Origin: Parasulfuritortus sp049322515
GTDB lineage: Bacteria; Pseudomonadota; Gammaproteobacteria; Burkholderiales; Thiobacillaceae
Direction of reading: 5' to 3'
DNA length: 64,000 bases
NCBI GenBank assembly: GCA_049322515.1
Contig: JBMOQW010000019.1
Coordinates: forward strand, 186,001 to 250,000
Numbering within the stretch: position 1 is the stretch's first letter; each line of letters begins with the position of its first letter. Below, one piece after another: positions 34,587 to 43,907 of the stretch. The translations under genes were made by a program, and so were the position numbers. The notes under the pieces are model-generated. The model had not been told where the DNA came from. It did no database searches and saw nothing but the letters and a program-made list of their open reading frames with translations.

Positions 34587-35499
34587 CAACCCGCACACCC
34601 AAGGCCCCCAGACCACCGGTCATGTCTGGGACGACGACCTGCAGGAATACAACAACCCGCTGCCGCAATGGTGGATCTGGGGCTTTTACGCAACGCTGGT
34701 ATTCGCCATCGTCTACTGGCTGATCTACCCGTCCTGGCCGATGGGCAAGACCTTCCTGCCCGGCCTGTTCGGCAACATCACCTACACCACCAGCACCGGC
34801 GCGGAAGAGACCTGGCACTGGAACACCCGGGCCAAGCTGCTCAAGGAAACCCAGGACGCGGCCCTGCTGCAGAAGCCTTACTACGACAAGTTGATGAGCC
34901 TGCCGGTCGAAGCAATCGGCAAGGATCCGGAACTGTCCAGCTTCGTGATCTCCGCCGGCAAGCCGCTGTTCGCCGACAACTGCGCGGCCTGCCACCAGTC
35001 GGGCGGCGGTGGCAAGATCGGCGCCTATCCCAACCTCACCGACGATGACTGGCTCTACGGCGGCAGCCACGAGAAGATCGTGGAAACCCTGACCAAGGGT
35101 CGGCGCGGCTACATGCCGCCGTTCACCGAAGCGCTCAATGCCGAGCAGATCAAGGCCGTGGCCAGCTATGTCCTGTCCCTGTCCGGCCAACCGGCCGACG
35201 CCAAGCTGGCGGCGCAGGGCAAGGACATTTTCCATTCCAGCACGGGCGCCTGCTACTACTGCCACGGTGACCAGGCCAAGGGCCGCCAGGACATCGGGTC
35301 CGCCAACCTGACCGACCAGGTCTGGCTGTGGGCCGACGTGCCGGGTGGCGCGGACGCCACCGCCAAGCTGGCCGCGGTCGAGCGGGTGATCGCCGGGGGC
35401 CTGAACAAGGGCGTGATGCCGGCCTGGGAAGGCCGCCTGAAACCCGAGCAGATCAAGCTGCTGGCCATCTACGTGCACGAACTCGGCGGCGGCAAGTAA
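34579..35499 (+). CDS. ccoP: cbb3-type oxidase subunit III (dihaem cytochrome c)
   Basis: Dihaem cytochrome of 306 residues. One membrane helix (about 33-53) is flanked by the family motif YNNPLPQWW. Two CXXCH sites follow: CAACH (135-139) and CYYCH (225-229), with Met ligands in YMPPF and VMPAW. It receives electrons from cytochrome c or quinol-linked carriers for CcoO. A terminator follows, closing the ccoNOQP operon. Confidence 0.97.
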   Translation: MADNPHTQGPQTTGHVWDDDLQEYNNPLPQWWIWGFYATLVFAIVYWLIYPSWPMGKTFLPGLFGNITYTTSTGAEETWHWNTRAKLLKETQDAALLQKPYYDKLMSLPVEAIGKDPELSSFVISAGKPLFADNCAACHQSGGGGKIGAYPNLTDDDWLYGGSHEKIVETLTKGRRGYMPPFTEALNAEQIKAVASYVLSLSGQPADAKLAAQGKDIFHSSTGACYYCHGDQAKGRQDIGSANLTDQVWLWADVPGGADATAKLAAVERVIAGGLNKGVMPAWEGRLKPEQIKLLAIYVHELGGGK

Positions 35500-35524
35500 G
35501 CCGGCCCTCGGGCCACCGCGCATC

Positions 35525-35553
35525 AAGCCCCGGTTCGCCGGGGCTTTTCCTTT
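35525..35553 (+). terminator. Terminator after ccoP
   Basis: AAGCCCCGG and CCGGGGCTT form a 9-bp stem around a TTCG loop, followed by a pyrimidine-rich TTCCTTTCC tail. Confidence 0.85.
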
Positions 35554-35579
35554 CCAGCCACGACTTCCAGGCAGACTCC

Positions 35580-36998
35580 GTGAACGCACCCAACCAGGAC
35601 CTTTACTTCAAGCGCATTCCTGTGATGCCGCGCTCGATCAAGGGCGCGTTCCGCACGTTCAAGAACGCCATCCTGCTGCTCGGCTTCTCGGTCTATTTCC
35701 TGTTGCCCTGGCTGCCCTGGGAACGGACCGGGGCGCCATCACAAACGGTGTTGTTCGACATTCCCGGCCGCCGCTACATGATCTTCGACCTCACGGTCTA
35801 CCCGCAGGACGTGTTCTGGCTGTCGATCCTGCTGTTCATCGCCGCCGCTGTCCTGTTCTTCATCACCGCCCTGGCCGGCCGTGCCTTTTGCGGCTACTTC
35901 TGTTTCCAGACCCTGTGGACCGACGCCTTCATCTGGATCGAGCACTGGCTCCAGGGCGAACGGCCGGCGCGCCTGCGCCTGCATCGGCAGCCCTGGAGCG
36001 ACAAGGAAAAGCTGCTCAAGGTGGGCGCCACCAAGTTGGCCTTCCTGGCCCTGTCGTTCTGGACGGCGCTGACCTTCGTGCTCTACTTCGGCCATGCGCC
36101 GGAACTGTTCGCCAGTTTCTTCAGCGGCTCCGCGGCACCGGCGGCCTATATCACCGTCTTGGTCCTGACCGTATCGACCTACCTGGCCGCCGCCACCCTG
36201 CGCGAGCACGTCTGCACCTTCATCTGTCCCTACGGCCGCTTCCAGAGTGCCATGTACGATCCGGAAACCCTGACCGTGCATTACGACCGGACACGCGGCG
36301 AGCGGGAGAAGGGCCGAGTCATCGCACGCGCGGGTCTGCGAACCTATGACGATCGCCGCTATGCCGGCCATGGCGACTGCATCGACTGCGGCCTCTGCGT
36401 GCAGGTCTGCCCGGTCGGCATCGACATCCGTGACGGCCTGCAATACACCTGCATCTCCTGTGGCCTGTGCGTCGATGCCTGCAACACCATCATGGACAAG
36501 ATGGGCTATCCGCGCGGCCTGGTCCGCTACGACTCCGAGGTCAATCTGAACAGCCCCGAGCCCGTCAAGCCGTTCCTCGACTGGAAGCGGCTCAAGGTGA
36601 TCGGCTGGGGCCTGTCCATCGTGCTCATGACCGGGTACCTGTTCTATGACATCGACCACCGGGCCAGCTTCGAGCACAGTCTCCAGCAGATCCGCCAGCC
36701 GCTCTATGTCGTGCTCTCCGACGGCAGCATCCGCAATCGCTATCAGATCCGCCTGACCAACATCTCCGGGCGCGAGGACACCTTCACCATCACGGCCCAG
36801 GGCCTGCCCGAGGGGGCCCTCGATCTCGGCCATTTCGACCAGGTGACCATCCGCAACGGCAAGAGCGTGATCGTCCAGGCCAGCGTCAAGCTGCCCCCTG
36901 CCCAGGCCGCCACGCTGACCGATTTCAGTTTCGTGATCCGCAACAGCCAGGGCGAAACCGTGATCGACCCGGCCCGTTTCTTCACCCAGCACAAATGA
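35580..36998 (+). CDS. ccoG: CcoG (FixG/RdxA-type) cbb3 oxidase accessory protein
   Basis: Polyferredoxin membrane protein of 472 residues that reduces copper during cbb3 oxidase assembly. Several helices are visible in the first half, with cysteine motifs FCGYFC and CTFICPYGRF. Two ferredoxin-type clusters follow (CIDCGLCVQVCPVG and CISCGLCVDACN). The last 110 residues form the Ig-like domain of the family. GTG 35580 is chosen because the N-terminus LYFKRIPVMPRSIKGAFR is family-typical. Its stop overlaps the FixH-like gene by 4 bases. Confidence 0.94.
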   Translation: MNAPNQDLYFKRIPVMPRSIKGAFRTFKNAILLLGFSVYFLLPWLPWERTGAPSQTVLFDIPGRRYMIFDLTVYPQDVFWLSILLFIAAAVLFFITALAGRAFCGYFCFQTLWTDAFIWIEHWLQGERPARLRLHRQPWSDKEKLLKVGATKLAFLALSFWTALTFVLYFGHAPELFASFFSGSAAPAAYITVLVLTVSTYLAAATLREHVCTFICPYGRFQSAMYDPETLTVHYDRTRGEREKGRVIARAGLRTYDDRRYAGHGDCIDCGLCVQVCPVGIDIRDGLQYTCISCGLCVDACNTIMDKMGYPRGLVRYDSEVNLNSPEPVKPFLDWKRLKVIGWGLSIVLMTGYLFYDIDHRASFEHSLQQIRQPLYVVLSDGSIRNRYQIRLTNISGREDTFTITAQGLPEGALDLGHFDQVTIRNGKSVIVQASVKLPPAQAATLTDFSFVIRNSQGETVIDPARFFTQHK

Positions 36999-37777
36999 GC
37001 CTACTCGTCTCCATCTTCGGCGGCATGATCCTGACCGGCGTGCTCTACGCCGTCGGCCGCCGCGCCCGCCTGTCCAACTACTGGGCCGCGGTGATCGCCG
37101 CCACGGTGCCGGCAGTGGCCTACCTGGCCTGGATCGTCGGCCGGCCGGTCGGGCTCGACACCATCACCCTGCACGTCATCGCCTACCCCACTGTCGCGGT
37201 GTTGCTGGCCATGCTCAACGGCGACAAGGCCCGGCGCACGCACCAGGCGCACTGGGCGCCCAAGCTGCTGGTCGGTTTTTTCCTGGTCATGGTCACCCTG
37301 ATGGCGGGATTCGTCTACATCGCCGGCCAGGGCCTGCCGCCCGGCCTGGCCCGCCTGTTCCTGCCCAACGCGACCGACAAGACCCTGCACACCGGCTTCG
37401 CCGGGGTGGTCGAACACCACCGCTCGGCCGCCAAGGGCATCGGCCAGTATCTGGGCATGGAACACAAGCTGGCGCGTCTGGGCTGGCAGGTGGAAGTGGT
37501 CGGCCTGGAAAGCGCGCGCCCCGGCGAGCCGATTCCGGTCCGGGTCCGAGTCAGCGACGGGGAGGGCCAGCTGGTTTCCGGTCTCACAGTGGCCATCGCC
37601 CTGACCCGGCCGGGCCAGGAATCCGCCCGGCCCTACCCGTTGAAAGCCTCGCCCGAGGGCTACCTGGGATCGCTGGGGCCGCTCGAGAGCGGCGCCTGGA
37701 TCGCCACCCTCGGGGTGCGCCAGGGCGAGACCGACATCCGCCTGGAACACACGCTCGAGGTCGCCCCTGCTCAGTAG
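36995..37777 (+). CDS. FixH/CcoH-like membrane protein with extra helices
   Basis: Protein of 260 residues. About three or four N-terminal hydrophobic helices (for example 1-20, 26-50, 54-74) precede a further helix (KLLVGFFLVMVTLMAGFVYIA, about 90-110). Its C-terminal half reads like the FixH domain (AARPG-like SARPGEPIPVRVRV, YLGSLGPLESGAW). FixH/CcoH normally has one helix and about 170 residues and binds the oxidase during assembly; this version carries an N-terminal addition. Translation is coupled to ccoG through ATGA. It ends 7 bases inside the convergent HDOD gene. Confidence 0.72.
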   Translation: MSLLVSIFGGMILTGVLYAVGRRARLSNYWAAVIAATVPAVAYLAWIVGRPVGLDTITLHVIAYPTVAVLLAMLNGDKARRTHQAHWAPKLLVGFFLVMVTLMAGFVYIAGQGLPPGLARLFLPNATDKTLHTGFAGVVEHHRSAAKGIGQYLGMEHKLARLGWQVEVVGLESARPGEPIPVRVRVSDGEGQLVSGLTVAIALTRPGQESARPYPLKASPEGYLGSLGPLESGAWIATLGVRQGETDIRLEHTLEVAPAQ

Positions 37778-38670
37778 TGGGGCAACTCGGCGATGAAGGC
37801 ACGCAGCGCGGGCAGCAGTTCGTCCTGATCGGCCTCGGTCAGTTCCAGCGCCGCCAGGGTGCCCACGCCCAGCTTGTCCCACTCGCGGGTCTGGTTCAGG
37901 CCGGTGAGGTCCTGGTGCAGCTTTTCCGCCAGCTGTGCCAGTGCGACCAGCCGGCCGGGGGCCCCGCCCACGCCCGCGCCGGTAGGTGCCAGCAAGGCCG
38001 GGTCGTGATGCCGGCGAATGGCCAGGCAGAACGGTTCTGGCAGCCACCAGCTTTGCGCCAGCAGGGCGCCGACCACGGCATGGTGGGTGGGAATCTCGGC
38101 CGACTCGATCTCGGTGAACAGATGGGTATCGTTGGCATTGGCGCGGGCCAGGATCGCGGCATAGCCCTCGTAGCGCTGCATCAGCACCGGGATGCCACAA
38201 TCCCGGAACAGTCCGAAGGTGTAGGCGTCCTCGGCCGTCACCCCGAAGCGGGTGCCCAGTCGTCGCACCAGCCAGGCCGACAACTCGCCGGTCCGCTGCG
38301 AGGCATCCCAGAACCGCTCCATGGCCTGCAGGGGTGGGAACACCCGACGCAGGACGATCCCCGCGATGGCGTTGGCGGCCACCATGAGGCCCAGCATCAG
38401 GAGCGCGTCGCGCACGTTGCGGGTTTTCTGCCGGTAGCCGAAGAAGGGCGAGTTGGCGGTCTTGATCAGGCCGGCCGAAAGCGCCACATCGCTCTGGATC
38501 AGGCTGGCCAGGGCATTGAAATCCGGCTCCCCGGCGCGCGCCTCCAGGTTGATCAGTTCCAGTATGCGCGGCCGGGGCGGGATGCCGATCTCCCGCAGGG
38601 AAGCCTCGAGTTGCAGGTCCAGACCAGGCGAGTCAAGGGCCTGGACGCGTTCCGTGGCCAGCTCAACCAT
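37771..38670 (-). CDS. HDOD-domain signalling protein
   Basis: Cytoplasmic protein of 299 residues with an HDOD domain at about 25-215: RPRILELINLEAR, SLIQSDVALSAGLIKTANSPFFG and RDCGIPVLMQRY. HDOD proteins are HD-related but usually lack metal residues; they take part in signalling with cyclic-di-GMP or chemotaxis proteins. ATG 38670 overlaps the end of the GGDEF-EAL gene by 8 bases, so the two are co-translated and probably work together. Confidence 0.88.
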   Translation of the reverse strand: MVELATERVQALDSPGLDLQLEASLREIGIPPRPRILELINLEARAGEPDFNALASLIQSDVALSAGLIKTANSPFFGYRQKTRNVRDALLMLGLMVAANAIAGIVLRRVFPPLQAMERFWDASQRTGELSAWLVRRLGTRFGVTAEDAYTFGLFRDCGIPVLMQRYEGYAAILARANANDTHLFTEIESAEIPTHHAVVGALLAQSWWLPEPFCLAIRRHHDPALLAPTGAGVGGAPGRLVALAQLAEKLHQDLTGLNQTREWDKLGVGTLAALELTEADQDELLPALRAFIAELPHY

Positions 38671-40000
38671 GGCCGCCCCCATGGCGCGGGAGCCACTCGA
38701 ACAGGTCGGCCTCGGGCATCGGCCGGGCGATATGGAAGCCTTGCACGGAATGCACCCCGGCCTCGCCCAGGACTGCCATCTGCTGGGCCGTCTCGACCCC
38801 TTCGGCGACCACGCTGATGCCCAGGTCACCGGCCAGCTGGGCCACCGCCCGGGCCACCCCGAAGGAACGCATGTCATGCGGCAGGTCGACCACGAAGGCC
38901 CGGTCCAGTTTGATCTTGGCGGCCGGCAGGTCCTTCAGGCAGGCCAGGCTGGAATAGCCGGTACCGAAATCATCCAGCGCCAGGGGAAACCCCGCCGCCA
39001 TGGCGGCACGGAGGTTCTTGCGCACCACGTCCGAAGTGTCCATGAACAACGATTCGGTGATTTCCAGTTCGAGCAGGCCGGGATCGACCCCGGTGCAGGC
39101 GATCACGCCATGCAGCGACTTGGCGAAGCCCGGACATTGCAGTTGCACCCGAGATACATTGACTGCAAGCCGGAGTGCCAGGCCAAGGCGATTCAGCCGT
39201 CCGATCGTCTCGGCGGCCGACATCAGGCTCCAATCGCCCAGGTGACTGACCAGACCGGTCTTCTCCGCGACCGGGATGAAGCGGCCGGGTGGCATGTGCT
39301 GGCCATCGACCTGGCAACGCATCAGGGCTTCGGCGGCAAGCGGCAGCCCATCGTCGAGCCGGACGATGGGCTGGTAGTGCAGATACAATCCGCCAAGTTC
39401 CAAGGCGCGGTGCAGGGTCTCCTCGACCATCAACTCCTCGCGCGCCAGGTATTTTCCGCCACGTGCCGGCAACATGGCGTCGGCCGCCAGATGCGCCCGT
39501 CCGCCACCCTCCCGCTTGGCTTCATGCATGGCCCGTTCGGCCCGTTCGAGCAAGGCCAGGCCATCTTCCTCCAGTTGCGCCATGGCGATGCCGATGCTGG
39601 CTGAAGGGCGCATGCGCGTGGTGCCGATGCCGAGCGGCTGATTCACCGCGCGTGCCAGGGCGCGGCCCAGGGCCATGACATCGGTGGCCTGCCCGGCCGG
39701 GACCAGCACGACGAACTCGTCCCCGCCCATGCGGGCGAGCTGTGCGCCGGGCGGTTTGCAGCGCGACAACCGGCGCCCCAGTTCGACCAGGACACTGTCG
39801 CCGACCGCATAACCGAAGGAATGATTGATCTGGCGAAACCGGTCGATGTCCACCCAGCACACCGCCACCGGCCGCGCCGAATCGTGGCTATCGGCGATCA
39901 TGCCGGCCAGTTGCGCAGTACATTGGCCCCGGTCGAAGAAACCGGTCAGCCAATCGCCGCCGCGGCGGCATTCACGGTCGATCGGTGAAGCGGCGTTCAT
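38663..40000 (-). CDS. GGDEF-EAL cyclic-di-GMP signalling protein
   Basis: Cytoplasmic protein of 445 residues. The GGDEF domain (about 15-170) has an intact RMGGDEFVVL signature. The EAL domain (about 185-435) has AEALMR, LELEITESL, LDDFGTGYSSL, IKLDRAFVVDL and VVAEGVETAQQ, so phosphodiesterase residues are largely kept. No membrane helix or sensor domain is seen at the N-terminus. It may make or degrade cyclic-di-GMP; with both motifs intact the net activity is not predictable. It is coupled to the HDOD gene downstream. Confidence 0.93.
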   Translation of the reverse strand: MNAASPIDRECRRGGDWLTGFFDRGQCTAQLAGMIADSHDSARPVAVCWVDIDRFRQINHSFGYAVGDSVLVELGRRLSRCKPPGAQLARMGGDEFVVLVPAGQATDVMALGRALARAVNQPLGIGTTRMRPSASIGIAMAQLEEDGLALLERAERAMHEAKREGGGRAHLAADAMLPARGGKYLAREELMVEETLHRALELGGLYLHYQPIVRLDDGLPLAAEALMRCQVDGQHMPPGRFIPVAEKTGLVSHLGDWSLMSAAETIGRLNRLGLALRLAVNVSRVQLQCPGFAKSLHGVIACTGVDPGLLELEITESLFMDTSDVVRKNLRAAMAAGFPLALDDFGTGYSSLACLKDLPAAKIKLDRAFVVDLPHDMRSFGVARAVAQLAGDLGISVVAEGVETAQQMAVLGEAGVHSVQGFHIARPMPEADLFEWLPRHGGGHG

Positions 40001-40054
40001 CGGTAAGCGTCCCGAGGGTTGAGCACACCGATTACGACAATTGTCGGAGAAACT

Positions 40055-40690
40055 TTAGCGCCGGCGCGCGCGCAGGTATTCCAGCAGGCCGGGCAGCAGG
40101 GACAGGAAGATGATGGCCAGGATGACCAGGGACAGGTTGTTCTTCACCACCGGCAGGTTCCCGAACAGGTAGCCGGCGGGCACCAGCAGTCCGACCCAGA
40201 GCAGCGCCCCCAGGAAGGAAAAGCCGAGGAACCTGACATAGGTCATGCGGCCGAGCCCGCACGCGAACGGCACGAAGGTGCGCACGATCGGCACGAAGCG
40301 GGCGATGATGATCGCCTTGGGACCATGCCGCTCCATGAAGGCGTGGGTCCGGTCCAGGTTCTCCCGCTTCAGCCAGCGGCTGTCCTCCCGGCTGAAGATG
40401 CGCGGCCCCAGGGTGCGCCCGACCCAATAGTTGACGTTGTCACCGCACAGGGCGGCGAGGACCAGGAGCGCCATCACCAGGACCGGATCCATGCCACCCG
40501 CCGCCGCCACCGCGCCGGTCACGAACAAAAGCGAGTCACCGGGCAGGAACGGCGTTACCACAAAACCGGTTTCCATGAACACGATCAGGAACAGCAGGCC
40601 GTACACCCAGGCGCCATGCTCGGCCACGAAGGCGGCCAGGTGGCGGTCCAGGTGCAGGAACAGGTCGATGACCTGGGCGAGGATCTCCAT
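40055..40690 (-). CDS. DedA-family membrane protein
   Basis: Inner-membrane protein of 211 residues with about five helices. The DedA motifs are seen: FMETGFVVTPFLPGDSLLF and GPKAIIIARFVPIVRTFVPFACG, with the conserved acidic and arginine residues. DedA proteins are now thought to flip undecaprenyl phosphate or phospholipids and to support membrane potential and drug tolerance. It lies 15 bases after secF on the same strand. Confidence 0.9.
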   Translation of the reverse strand: MEILAQVIDLFLHLDRHLAAFVAEHGAWVYGLLFLIVFMETGFVVTPFLPGDSLLFVTGAVAAAGGMDPVLVMALLVLAALCGDNVNYWVGRTLGPRIFSREDSRWLKRENLDRTHAFMERHGPKAIIIARFVPIVRTFVPFACGLGRMTYVRFLGFSFLGALLWVGLLVPAGYLFGNLPVVKNNLSLVILAIIFLSLLPGLLEYLRARRR

Positions 40691-40705
40691 TCGGGGCGCG
40701 CCCGA

Positions 40706-41641
40706 TCAGACCATCGCGCCCGGCTCTTCCTTGGGCGGCTTGATGAAGTCCTCGCGGGACACGCCCAGCCACAGCACGATCGGGCTGGCCACCAGCACCG
40801 AGGAATAGGTGCCGATCACGATACCCAGGGCCAGGGCCAGGGCGAATCCCCAGAGCACCTCGCCGCCCAGCAGCAGCATGGCCAGCACCATCAGCAGGGT
40901 CGTGCCGCTGGTGATGATGGTGCGCGACAGGGTGGCGGTCTTGGCGTTGTCCATGATCGCGGCGACATCGGTCATCCGGGTCTTCTTGAAGTTCTCGCGG
41001 ATCCGGTCGAACACCACCACGGTGTCGTTCACCGAATAGCCCAGGATGGCCAGGACGGCGGCCAGCACGGTGAGCGAGAACTCCCACTGGAACAGCGACC
41101 AGATGCCCAGGACGATGAAGATGTCGTGCACGGTGGCAAAGATCGCTCCGACCGCGAAGCGCCATTCGAAACGCAAGGCCAGGTAGAGCATGATGCCGAT
41201 CGACACCACCAGCAGGGCCAGGGAGCCGTCTTCCAGCAATTCCTTGCCGACCTGGGGCCCGACGAACTCGACCCGGCGCATTTCCACCACCGGATCGGCG
41301 GCCTTGAGCAGGGCCAGGACTTGCTCGGACAATTGCGCCGAAGTGACCCCCGCCTTGACCGGCAGACGGATCAGCACCTCGCTCGAGCTGCCGAAGTTCT
41401 GCACCTGGGCATCACCATGTCCGCCCTGAGCGAGGACGGCGCGCACCGAGGGGATGTCGGCGGCCTTGCCCGGATAGCCGACTTCGAGCACCGTGCCGCC
41501 GGTGAAGTCGACCCCGAGGTTAAGTCCCTCGGTGGCCATCAGGGCGATCGAGGCGACGATGAACGCTACCGAAAAAAAGATGGTCGTGCGCGCCCAGCGC
41601 ATGAAGGGGATGTCGCGTTTGACGTGGAACAGTTCGATCAT
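40706..41641 (-). CDS. secF: Protein translocase subunit SecF
   Basis: Six-helix membrane subunit of 311 residues helping SecYEG export proteins using the proton gradient. The signatures GVDFTGGTVLEVGYPG, SVNDTVVVFDRIREN and TLSRTIITSGTTLL are present. It follows secD after 12 bases. The length is typical. Confidence 0.96.
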   Translation of the reverse strand: MIELFHVKRDIPFMRWARTTIFFSVAFIVASIALMATEGLNLGVDFTGGTVLEVGYPGKAADIPSVRAVLAQGGHGDAQVQNFGSSSEVLIRLPVKAGVTSAQLSEQVLALLKAADPVVEMRRVEFVGPQVGKELLEDGSLALLVVSIGIMLYLALRFEWRFAVGAIFATVHDIFIVLGIWSLFQWEFSLTVLAAVLAILGYSVNDTVVVFDRIRENFKKTRMTDVAAIMDNAKTATLSRTIITSGTTLLMVLAMLLLGGEVLWGFALALALGIVIGTYSSVLVASPIVLWLGVSREDFIKPPKEEPGAMV

Positions 41642-41653
41642 GGCGCGAAATCC

Positions 41654-43468
41654 TTAAATGGAGACCTTGGTCAGACGCCTGGCCCGGCCAAAAGTGAGGT
41701 TGACCATGGCGCGCGACACCACCACGGAACTGAAGATGGAGGTCAGGATGCCCAGGCAGAGCACCACGGCGAAACCGCGCACCGGACCCGAGCCGAGCCA
41801 GAACAGGGCGATGCCGGCGATCAGGGTGGTGATGTTGGCATCCAGGATGGTGTCCCAGGCACGGTCATAGCCGGCCGACAGGGCCGCCTGCGGACTCAGG
41901 CCATTGCGCAATTCCTCGCGGATGCGCTCGGCGATGATCACGTTGGCGTCGATGGCCATGCCCAGGGTCAGGGCGATACCGGCAATGCCGGGCAGGGTCA
42001 AGGTAGCCTGAAGCATCGACAGCAAGGCCACCAGGAGGAACATGTTGGTGGCCAGGGCGAGCACCGAGATGAGCCCGAAGGCCTGGTAGTAGATGGCCAT
42101 GAACACCGCGATCAGGGCGAAGCCGATCAGGGTCGAGTTGAAGCCGCGCTCGATGTTGTCGGCGCCCAGGCTGGGACCGACCGTGCGTTCCTCGACGATC
42201 TCCATCGGCGCCGCGAGGGCGCCGGCGCGCAGCAGCAGGGCCACGTCGCGCGACTCCTCGACCGAGTCCATGCCGGTGATCTGCACCCGGCCGCCACCGA
42301 TCTCCTCGCGGATCACCGGCGCGGTGACCACCTCGGTCTTGCTCTTCTCGATCAGCAGGATCGCCATGCGCTTGCCGACGTTCTCGCGGGTGACGTTCTT
42401 GAACAGGCGCGCGCCGCGGCCGTCCAGGTTGATGTGCACCGCGGACTGGCCGTTGTTGTCGAAGCCCGGCTGGGCATCGGTGATGTAGTCACCGGTCAGT
42501 TCGACCCGTTTCTTGACCAGCACCGGACGGCCGTTGCGCTCGTAGTAAAGCTCGGTGCCGAAAGGCACCTGGCCGGCCATGGCGGCCTGCACCCGGGCTT
42601 CGTCCTGCATGATTTCCTCGTCGACCAGGCGCACTTCCAGGGTCGCCGTGCGGCCTAGGATTTCCTTGGCCTTGGCGGTGTCCTGCACCCCGGGCAGCTG
42701 CACCACGACGCGGTCCACGCCTTGCTGCTGGATCACCGGCTCGGCCACGCCGAGCTCGTTGACCCGGTTGCGCAGGGTGGTCAGGTTCTGTTGCAGGGCA
42801 TCTTCCTGGGTCTTCTTCTTGGCGGTTTCCTTGAGGGTCGCGAGCAGGGTCAGGTCTGCGCCGTCGGCCAGCGTCAAGTCCGGGTAGGTCTTCTCGATCA
42901 GCGCACGTGATTCGTCGCGGGTCGCGGCATCGTTGAAGCGCAACGCCACCGCCCCGCCCTCGCGCGCGATGCCGCCGTAGCGGATCTTCTTTTCCCGCAG
43001 CAAGGTGCGGATATCGTTCTGGTAGCGTTCGGCCGCCTTGTCGAGCGCCTTGGGCATGTCCACCTGCATCAGGAAATGGACGCCGCCGCGCAGGTCGAGG
43101 CCGAGATACATCGGTTCGGCGAATTCCGCCAGCCAGGCCGGCGAGGCCGGCACCAGGCTGAGCGCCACCGTGTAGCCGTTGCCGAGGGCGGACTGGATCA
43201 CGTCCTTGGCCTTGATCTGGGTGTCGGTGTCGGCGAACCGGGCGCGCAGGCTGCGCGGCTCCAGGACCAGGCCGTCATTGCCCAGGCCGGCCGCCTTGAG
43301 CGCGGCTTCGACCTTGCCGAGCAGGACCGCGTCCACCTTCTCCGTGCTGCGCAATGGCGAAACCTGCACCGCCGGCACCTCGCCGAAAAAGTTCGGCAAG
43401 GTATAGATGAAGCCGATGACCAGGGCGACGGCGACGACGAGGTATTTCCAGAGGGGATAGCGATTCAT
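41654..43468 (-). CDS. secD: Protein translocase subunit SecD
   Basis: Membrane subunit of 604 residues. The N-terminal helix (WKYLVVAVALVIGFIYTLPN) is followed by the large periplasmic P1 domain beginning LGLDLRGGVHFLMQVD and by a helix bundle with GIALTLGMAIDANVIIAERIREEL. It acts with SecF and YajC in protein export. It lies downstream of yajC, separated by an unusually strong hairpin. Confidence 0.96.
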   Translation of the reverse strand: MNRYPLWKYLVVAVALVIGFIYTLPNFFGEVPAVQVSPLRSTEKVDAVLLGKVEAALKAAGLGNDGLVLEPRSLRARFADTDTQIKAKDVIQSALGNGYTVALSLVPASPAWLAEFAEPMYLGLDLRGGVHFLMQVDMPKALDKAAERYQNDIRTLLREKKIRYGGIAREGGAVALRFNDAATRDESRALIEKTYPDLTLADGADLTLLATLKETAKKKTQEDALQQNLTTLRNRVNELGVAEPVIQQQGVDRVVVQLPGVQDTAKAKEILGRTATLEVRLVDEEIMQDEARVQAAMAGQVPFGTELYYERNGRPVLVKKRVELTGDYITDAQPGFDNNGQSAVHINLDGRGARLFKNVTRENVGKRMAILLIEKSKTEVVTAPVIREEIGGGRVQITGMDSVEESRDVALLLRAGALAAPMEIVEERTVGPSLGADNIERGFNSTLIGFALIAVFMAIYYQAFGLISVLALATNMFLLVALLSMLQATLTLPGIAGIALTLGMAIDANVIIAERIREELRNGLSPQAALSAGYDRAWDTILDANITTLIAGIALFWLGSGPVRGFAVVLCLGILTSIFSSVVVSRAMVNLTFGRARRLTKVSI

Positions 43469-43484
43469 GAGGTTGCTCGTACAA

Positions 43485-43544
43485 GGGGAAGGGAGAAGGG
43501 GGAAGGGCTGAGGGGGTGCGACCCTTCCCCCTTCTCCCTTCCCC
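43485..43544. repeat. Perfect 23-bp inverted repeat between yajC and secD
   Basis: A purine-only arm (43485-43507, beginning GGGGAAGGGAGAAGG) and its exact complement (43522-43544) are separated by a 14-base loop. The purine/pyrimidine strand bias is complete in both arms. It fills the gap between yajC and secD and would form a very stable mRNA hairpin. Confidence 0.85.
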
Positions 43545-43555
43545 CGTCACACAAA

Positions 43556-43873
43556 TCAGATATCCTTGATCGTGCCCTTGGGCAGCACGGTGCCGATCGC
43601 GCCGCGCTGGAACACGCTTTCCGTGCCACCGCCAATGTCCAGGGTGACGTACTGTTCGTTGAGCTTGACCACCTTGCCGAGCTGGCCGCTGGAAGTGATC
43701 ACCTCGTCGCCCTTCTGCAGGGCTTCCTGCATCTGGCGCTGCTCTTTGGCGCGCTTCATCTGCGGACGGATGATCAGGAAGTAGAACACCACGAAGATGA
43801 CGATCAGGGGCAGGAAACTCATGATCGGATCCGGCTGGGCCGGATCGGCGGCATAGGCGGGAGAAATCAGCAT
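43556..43873 (-). CDS. yajC: Sec translocase auxiliary subunit YajC
   Basis: Single-helix protein of 105 residues. The helix (FLPLIVIFVVFYFLIIRPQMKR) and the domain with GDEVITSSGQLGKVV are typical. It forms the SecDF-YajC subcomplex. ATG 43873 with GGAG about 10 bases upstream is chosen; the longer frame to 43930 reaches into tgt. Confidence 0.93.
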   Translation of the reverse strand: MLISPAYAADPAQPDPIMSFLPLIVIFVVFYFLIIRPQMKRAKEQRQMQEALQKGDEVITSSGQLGKVVKLNEQYVTLDIGGGTESVFQRGAIGTVLPKGTIKDI

Positions 43874-43907
43874 GTTCAAAGCACTCCAGGAAAAATAGCC
43901 GGGGATT

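Noticed and set aside
40019..42658. An 879-codon open frame on the plus strand
   Set aside because: Antisense to dedA, secF and secD. The His/Gln/Asp/Gly-rich translation is the usual mirror of hydrophobic membrane genes.
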